A DNA stretch of 36,926 nt from an uncultured Pseudomonadota bacterium (GTDB lineage: Bacteria > Pseudomonadota > Gammaproteobacteria > Burkholderiales > SG8-39): contig CAITSH010000277.1 of NCBI GenBank assembly GCA_903895005.1, positions 1 to 36,926 on the forward strand. The letters are read 5' to 3'. This document shows, one piece after another, positions 32,893-36,926 of this stretch. A program made the translations under genes and the position numbers. The first letter of the stretch is position 1, and the number at the start of each line of letters is the position of its first letter. The notes beneath the pieces are model-generated. The model was not told the origin of the DNA and made no database searches. It saw only the letters and a list, made by a program, of their open reading frames with translations.

Positions 32893-33780
32893 GTGGCTAA
32901 GCGTGTTCCCGCCGTTTCAATCGGCGTGCCGGTCTATAACGGCGAGGCGACAATACGCTCCTCACTCGACGCGCTGTTGGCGCAATCATTTGCTGATTTT
33001 GAGATTGTCATATCGGACAACGCCTCCACCGACGCAACGGCCTCCATTTGTGCGGAGTATGCCGGGCGGGATGAGCGAATTCGCTACATCCGCCAGCAGG
33101 AGAATATCGGCGCGGTGTCAAATTTCAAATTCGTATTCGATCAGGCGCAGGCGCCCTATTTCATGTGGTCGGCCGTGGACGATCGCCGGTCGCCGGACTT
33201 TTTGGAAGAAAACATCCGGTTTCTGGATGCGCACCCGCTATATGTGGCGTCCGCCAGTCCAAACTGTTTCGAGGGACAGGTTCAGGACGCCAACAGCCTG
33301 GTGACCTTTGCCATCGAGGGGGCCATCGAGGACAGATTCAATGCGTTTTTTGATAATTGCTGGGTATCGCATGGAATTTTTTATTCAGTGATCCGCACGG
33401 AAACATTGAGAAAATGCAATTTTCTCGGCCAGTCCTTCTTGGGCGCGGATTGGGCGGTGGACCTGTATTTGGCAAGTTGTGGCGGCATTCACCGGACAAA
33501 AAAAGCCTTGATGATTTCAGGTGCGTTCGGCATAAGCAACGGAGCAGCCGCGTGGCGTTCATTTCGCACGCATCCAATCCATTGGGTATTGCCGTTTTTC
33601 CGGGTCAGCGTCTACGCGTGGAAATTATCTTCATCATTCAGGCCGATGCAGCGCGCGGCGTTGCTCAAAAGGCTGATGAGATTGAATATGCATGCCGCGT
33701 ACAGCCAGCTGCTGTCCGAAATTTACCCGCTATATTGTGCGCACATCAGGCCGTGGCGCAAGCGGCTTACCAAGGGGTAG
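32893..33780 (+). CDS. Glycosyltransferase family 2
   Basis: 295-residue inverting transferase with the GT-A fold. SIGVPVYNGEATIRSSLDALLAQS at about 9-32 and EIVISDNASTDAT near 37-49 are the nucleotide-binding half. The metal-site region reads WSAVDDRRSPDFLE near 94-107, with the D-x-D-like VDDR. A C-terminal GADWAVDLYLA near 184 includes the usual acidic base region. There are several aromatic residues and a hydrophobic stretch near the C-terminus, but no clear membrane anchor. GTG 32893 follows a GGGAAG about 10 bases upstream. It probably adds one residue of the repeat unit; donor unknown. The preceding gap is only 36 bases. Confidence 0.9.
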   Translation: MAKRVPAVSIGVPVYNGEATIRSSLDALLAQSFADFEIVISDNASTDATASICAEYAGRDERIRYIRQQENIGAVSNFKFVFDQAQAPYFMWSAVDDRRSPDFLEENIRFLDAHPLYVASASPNCFEGQVQDANSLVTFAIEGAIEDRFNAFFDNCWVSHGIFYSVIRTETLRKCNFLGQSFLGADWAVDLYLASCGGIHRTKKALMISGAFGISNGAAAWRSFRTHPIHWVLPFFRVSVYAWKLSSSFRPMQRAALLKRLMRLNMHAAYSQLLSEIYPLYCAHIRPWRKRLTKG

Positions 33781-33784
33781 GAAA

Positions 33785-34759
33785 ATGGGTGTTTTTTCTC
33801 GTGCGGGACTTATGCTCCGTCGCCAGGTGGCGGCTGCAAATACCCCCCTGTATCGGATGGCGGAGCGGCAACTTCTCCTGCATGCGCGTGCGGCCGCACT
33901 AACCAACCGGGGATTTGCGCGCCTCGATGGACTGCATGCGGCCGAGTTCTGCGCCTTTTCCCAATGGGGGGAGGACGGCATCATCGATTGGCTGGTCGGC
34001 CGCCTGCCCGAAATTCCACGCACATTCGTCGAGTTCGGCGTGTAAGATTACCGTGAGTCAAACACGCGCCTTTTGCTGCTGATGCGGAACTGGCGGGGGC
34101 TGGTACTCGATGGCTCCCTCGCCAATATTTCCGACATACGGGCGCAGGAACTGTATTGGCGTCACGACCTCACCGCCAAGCATGCTTTCGTCGACCGGGA
34201 CAATATCAATACTCTGATCGCCGACGCCGGATTTCGCGGTCCCCTCGGACTTTTGAGTGTCGACATTGATGGTAACGACTACTGGGTTTGGCAGGCGGTC
34301 GACGCAGTCAGTCCCGCAATCGTGGTCTGCGAATACAATGCGGTGCTCGGCGACCGCTATCCGCTTACCGTGCCGTATCGGGCGGATTTCCAGCGCACCA
34401 GCGCGCATTCCTCCAATCTTTACTTCGGGGCTTCAATTCGGGCGCTGATTTTGCTCGGCCGCAACAAGGGCTATACCTTTGTCGGGACGACCTCCACCGG
34501 CTGCAACGCGTTTTTTGTGCGCGATGATGTTGCCCCGCAGGTGCTGAGTGCGCTGGACGGGATCTGGGCGTTTCCATCAGCGGTGCGCGAGGCAAGGGGC
34601 GTGGACGGTAGCCTTCAATTCACCGCAGGAACGGCGCGCCCGGATGTGATCGCGAATCTGCCGCTTGTGGATATAGAGAAAAATGCCGACACCCGCCTTG
34701 GCGCATGCACCGATGCATTTTCCCAGGACTGGCTGTCAGCGCGTGGCGTAAGGTCGTGA
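33785..34759 (+). pseudogene. FkbM-like glycan-locus protein interrupted by one in-frame TAA
   Basis: One uninterrupted frame of 325 codons except for a TAA at codon 87 (34043-34045). Before it lies FSQWGEDGIIDWLVGRLPE and FVEFGV; directly after it, in the same frame, comes DYRESNTRLLLLMRNW. From memory of the family, FVEFGV is followed by a Glu or similar and then NYRESNTR, so a single GAA-to-TAA change would explain it. The downstream half continues with LLSVDIDGNDYWVW and VVCEYN, matching FkbM-like or uncharacterised glycan-cluster proteins. No frameshift is needed. TAA cannot encode selenocysteine or pyrrolysine. The start ATG 33785 has AGGA just upstream. A sequencing error is possible. 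Function of the intact family is not established. Confidence 0.82.
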
Positions 34760-34793
34760 CGCGTGATGTTACCAAGCGACGAAGCGCCAAAGA

Positions 34794-34814
34794 CACCGTG
34801 TTCGGGTGCTTTTT
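34794..34814 (+). terminator. Weak terminator-like hairpin
   Basis: CACC (34794-34797) can pair with GGTG (34805-34808) over a 7-base loop, followed by TTTTT at 34810-34814. The stem is short and imperfect. It lies in the 130-base gap between the broken gene and the second gmd, which holds no other convincing signal. Confidence 0.25.
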
Positions 34815-34889
34815 CTCGAGTCATTTGGGCGGATACGTCATTGTTCTTTCAAACCGAAATGAGGCTTACTGGCGCGATGTCGGAGAACC

Positions 34890-35882
34890 ATGAATAAAAA
34901 GGCGCTGATCTTCGGAGTGGGAGGGCAGGACGGCGCCTATCTGGCCCGATTTCTAATCGAAAAGGGTTACGAAGTTCACGGCACTTCACGCGATGCCGGA
35001 ATTTCGCGCTTTGAGGGACTGCGCAGGCTGTCGATTCTGGACAAGACACGACTGCATTCTGCAAACCTGACCGACTATAGCAGCGTAATCCAGACCCTGA
35101 GCCATGTCGGGCCCGCGGAAATCTACAACCTCTCGGCGCAATCCTCGGTCGGCCTGTCGTTTGAGCAACCGGTTGAAACACTGAGCAGCATCGTGAACGC
35201 GACCCTGACCCTGCTTGAGGCAATCCGGTTCCTCGGGCAAAAGACGCGTCTCTACAACGCCTCTTCCAGTGAGATGTTTGGCGACACGGCGCGGCAGCCG
35301 GCGGACGAACTGACCCCGTTTCGGCCGCGCAGCCCGTACGGCGTTTCCAAGGCGGCGGCGCACTGGCTGGTGGATAACTATCGTACGGGCTATGGCCTTC
35401 ACGCCTGCTCCGGCATCCTGTTTAATCATGAATCACCGTTGCGGAATGAGCGGTTCGTGACACAAAAAATAGTCCGCGCGGCCGTTGATATCAAATGCGG
35501 GGCAAGGTACCGCTTGAAACTTGGAAATCTGGCCGTCGTGCGCGATTGGGGCTGGGCCCCCGAATATGTCGAGGTCATGTGGCGCATGCTGCAGCAGGAA
35601 AAACCCGAGGATTTCGTCATTGCCACGGGCAAGGCGGCGAGTCTCGAGGAGTACACGCAAGCGGTTTTTGGCCGGCTTGGCCTTGATTGGCGGGATCATG
35701 TCGATTTTGATCCGTCACTGAAACGGCCTTATGAGGTTGATCATACGATTGGCAACGCAGCCAAGGCCGCCCGAATCCTGGGCTGGACGGCGCAACTGAC
35801 AATGCCGAATATTGTGTCGAAATTGGTCGACGCGGAGCTTGAACGGCGTAGCGAGGCCATTGGCCAACCGCCGGTAGCCTAG
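34890..35882 (+). CDS. gmd2: GDP-mannose 4,6-dehydratase homologue (second copy, short form)
   Basis: 330 residues, shorter than the 378-residue Gmd at 3201 because it lacks the long C-terminal extension. [20 protein letters not shown] at about 8-28, NLSAQSSVGLSFEQP near 83, SSSEMFG near 128, catalytic YGVSK near 150 and NHESPLRNERFVTQKI near 183 are Gmd hallmarks. It may make GDP-4-keto-6-deoxymannose for GDP-rhamnose or another GDP-6-deoxyhexose. No dedicated partner reductase is visible within the window, so it may simply be redundant or its partner lies beyond the right edge. GGAGA at 34882-34886 is close before the ATG. The symbol is only a positional label. Confidence 0.92.
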   Translation: MNKKALIFGVGGQDGAYLARFLIEKGYEVHGTSRDAGISRFEGLRRLSILDKTRLHSANLTDYSSVIQTLSHVGPAEIYNLSAQSSVGLSFEQPVETLSSIVNATLTLLEAIRFLGQKTRLYNASSSEMFGDTARQPADELTPFRPRSPYGVSKAAAHWLVDNYRTGYGLHACSGILFNHESPLRNERFVTQKIVRAAVDIKCGARYRLKLGNLAVVRDWGWAPEYVEVMWRMLQQEKPEDFVIATGKAASLEEYTQAVFGRLGLDWRDHVDFDPSLKRPYEVDHTIGNAAKAARILGWTAQLTMPNIVSKLVDAELERRSEAIGQPPVA

Positions 35883-35886
35883 GGCA

Positions 35887-36926
35887 ATGAAGGTTTTATT
35901 TGACGGGCAAATTTTTATTGCGCAAACGAATGGCGGCATCAGCCGGTACTTTGCCAACCTGGCCGAGGGTCTGAATGCCGAGCCCGGTGTTACGGCGCGC
36001 ATCATCGCCCCCTTTCACCGGAATCACCATTTGATCGGGCAGTCGGCTGCCCCCTTGCTGGGATTTGGTTTGCCGCCACGGTGGCGCGTCGGACGAATTT
36101 GCTGGGCGAGCTTGAGTTTGCTTTCGCCTTTGGCGGGGCGCATTTTGCAGCCGGATATCACACACGAAACCTATTTCTCGGCCAAGCCCTATCTGACGTC
36201 CGGAAAACGGCGCGTCACCACCATGTACGACATGATTCACGAGATTTACCATCCGGGTTGCCTTACCTCGCAATTCAAGCGCGCCTCGGTGGAGCGCGCC
36301 GACCATGTGATATGCATCTCGCACAACACAAAGAAGGATCTGTGTGAAATGTTTGATTTTCCGCCCGAGCGGGCCAGTGTCACGCATTTGGGCTATCAGG
36401 ACTTCAGTGGATTTGGCGGGTTTGAGGTTCCCCCCGAGCTGTCGGAAGCGCCGTATTTTCTTTATGTCGGCCATCGCGTCGGATACAAGAATTTCACCGG
36501 CTTGTTGCGCGCGTTTGCAAGTTCGCCGCAGCTTGTCGGGGATTTCAGGATCGTCTGCTTTGGGGGTGGGGCCTTCACGGAGGAGGAAAAGGCGCTCGCA
36601 GCCGGACTGGGCTTGTCATCGCGGCACCTGGTCCACCTTGGCGGTGCGGATGAATTGCTCGGGATCGCCTACGCCAACGCCGCGGCCTTTGTGTGCCCGT
36701 CTTTGTATGAGGGGTTTGGCCTTCCCCCGCTTGAGGCGATGTCGGCGGGCTGCCCGGTATTGAGCAGCAATAGTTCGTCGTTGCCGGAGGTCGTCGGCGA
36801 CGCGGCGTTAATGTTCGAGCCGACCGATCTTGACGCGATGCGCGATGCCATGGAGCGCGTGGTTTCCTCCGAGACGCTAAGCCAGAACCTCGTTGCGCGG
36901 GGACACGGACAGCGCAGGGAATTTTC
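35887..36926 (+). CDS. Glycosyltransferase family 4 (GT-B), 3'-truncated
   Basis: Retaining GT-B glycosyltransferase running off the right edge; 346 codons are visible with no stop. The N-terminus MKVLFDGQIF and NGGISRYFANLAEGL give the glycine-rich acceptor loop (near residues 18-30). Its C-terminal half has FLYVGHRVGYKNFTGLLRAF near 196-215, HLGGADELLGIAYANA near 250, and PSLYEGFGLPPLEAMSAGCPV near 272-292, whose E-x7-E pair binds the nucleotide-sugar. The start follows the Gmd homologue by 4 bases. It is probably one of the repeat-unit transferases, perhaps for mannose or a GDP-6-deoxy sugar, but the donor cannot be read. Confidence 0.9.
   Translation, partial: MKVLFDGQIFIAQTNGGISRYFANLAEGLNAEPGVTARIIAPFHRNHHLIGQSAAPLLGFGLPPRWRVGRICWASLSLLSPLAGRILQPDITHETYFSAKPYLTSGKRRVTTMYDMIHEIYHPGCLTSQFKRASVERADHVICISHNTKKDLCEMFDFPPERASVTHLGYQDFSGFGGFEVPPELSEAPYFLYVGHRVGYKNFTGLLRAFASSPQLVGDFRIVCFGGGAFTEEEKALAAGLGLSSRHLVHLGGADELLGIAYANAAAFVCPSLYEGFGLPPLEAMSAGCPVLSSNSSSLPEVVGDAALMFEPTDLDAMRDAMERVVSSETLSQNLVARGHGQRREF

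Noticed and set aside
34043..34045. Recoded stop codon (selenocysteine or pyrrolysine)
   Set aside because: The stop is TAA; selenocysteine uses TGA and pyrrolysine TAG. A simple nonsense change is enough.
34841..34870. Promoter before the second gmd (TTGTTC ... CTTACT)
   Set aside because: Only three matches to each hexamer; no better than chance.
1..36926. CRISPR array, tRNA, rRNA, IS element, att site
   Set aside because: No direct repeat series, no transposase or integrase reading frame, no clover-leaf or rRNA-like stretch noticed on either strand.

Overview
The window is one continuous, plus-strand surface-glycan biosynthesis island of about 39 genes. It has about 60 % GC and almost no intergenic space. 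No housekeeping marker, tRNA, rRNA, IS element or CRISPR array was seen. High GC, the family mix (ManC, Gmd, Fcl, pseudaminic acid enzymes, a WbpG/HisH/HisF triad, CDP-hexose enzymes) and start-stop overlaps between most neighbours fit a Gram-negative bacterium, probably a beta- or gammaproteobacterium. The sequence alone does not fix the genus. Both ends cut through genes: galE on the left and a GT4 glycosyltransferase on the right.

Layout. (1) 2-4337: galE, then manC, fcl and gmd, making GDP-mannose and GDP-L-fucose. (2) 4306-6129: a one-piece ABC exporter of the PglK/MsbA type. (3) 6126-17190: a pseudaminic acid (Pse) pathway: pseB, pseC, an aldo/keto reductase, a class III aminotransferase, pseG, pseI, a methyltransferase, a left-handed beta-helix acyltransferase, a low-GC pair (TylF-like methyltransferase and beta-propeller protein), a WbqC-like gene and pseF. 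(4) 17218-21662: an unassigned module with an SpsF-like nucleotidyltransferase, Gfo/Idh/MocA oxidoreductase, DegT aminotransferase, GNAT acetyltransferase and a GT-B-like protein. (5) 21728-24883: an N-acetyl sugar amidotransferase with dedicated HisH and HisF paralogues, then a second GNAT. (6) 24939-26582: a large GT-B-like protein. (7) 26579-32856: a CDP-sugar cassette: glucose-1-phosphate cytidylyltransferase, CDP-glucose 4,6-dehydratase, 3,5-epimerase-like cupin, C-methyltransferase, ketoreductase, a second methyltransferase and a CmcI-like methyltransferase. It probably makes a branched, perhaps O-methylated, 6-deoxyhexose. (8) 32893-36926: a GT2, a gene broken by one in-frame TAA, a second Gmd homologue and the truncated GT4.

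Together the genes can supply GDP-fucose, CMP-pseudaminic acid (plausibly amidinated) and a CDP-linked branched deoxysugar, plus some of the transferases and one exporter. No Wzx, Wzy, ligase or initiating transferase is visible, so the final glycan (O-antigen, capsule or flagellin glycan) is not determined here.

The most notable points are the CDP branched-sugar cassette, the unassigned SpsF/Gfo/DegT/GNAT module, the amidotransferase triad whose HisF has lost the catalytic Asp11, the nonsense-interrupted gene at 33785-34759, and a low-GC island whose right edge falls inside a gene near 15,400.
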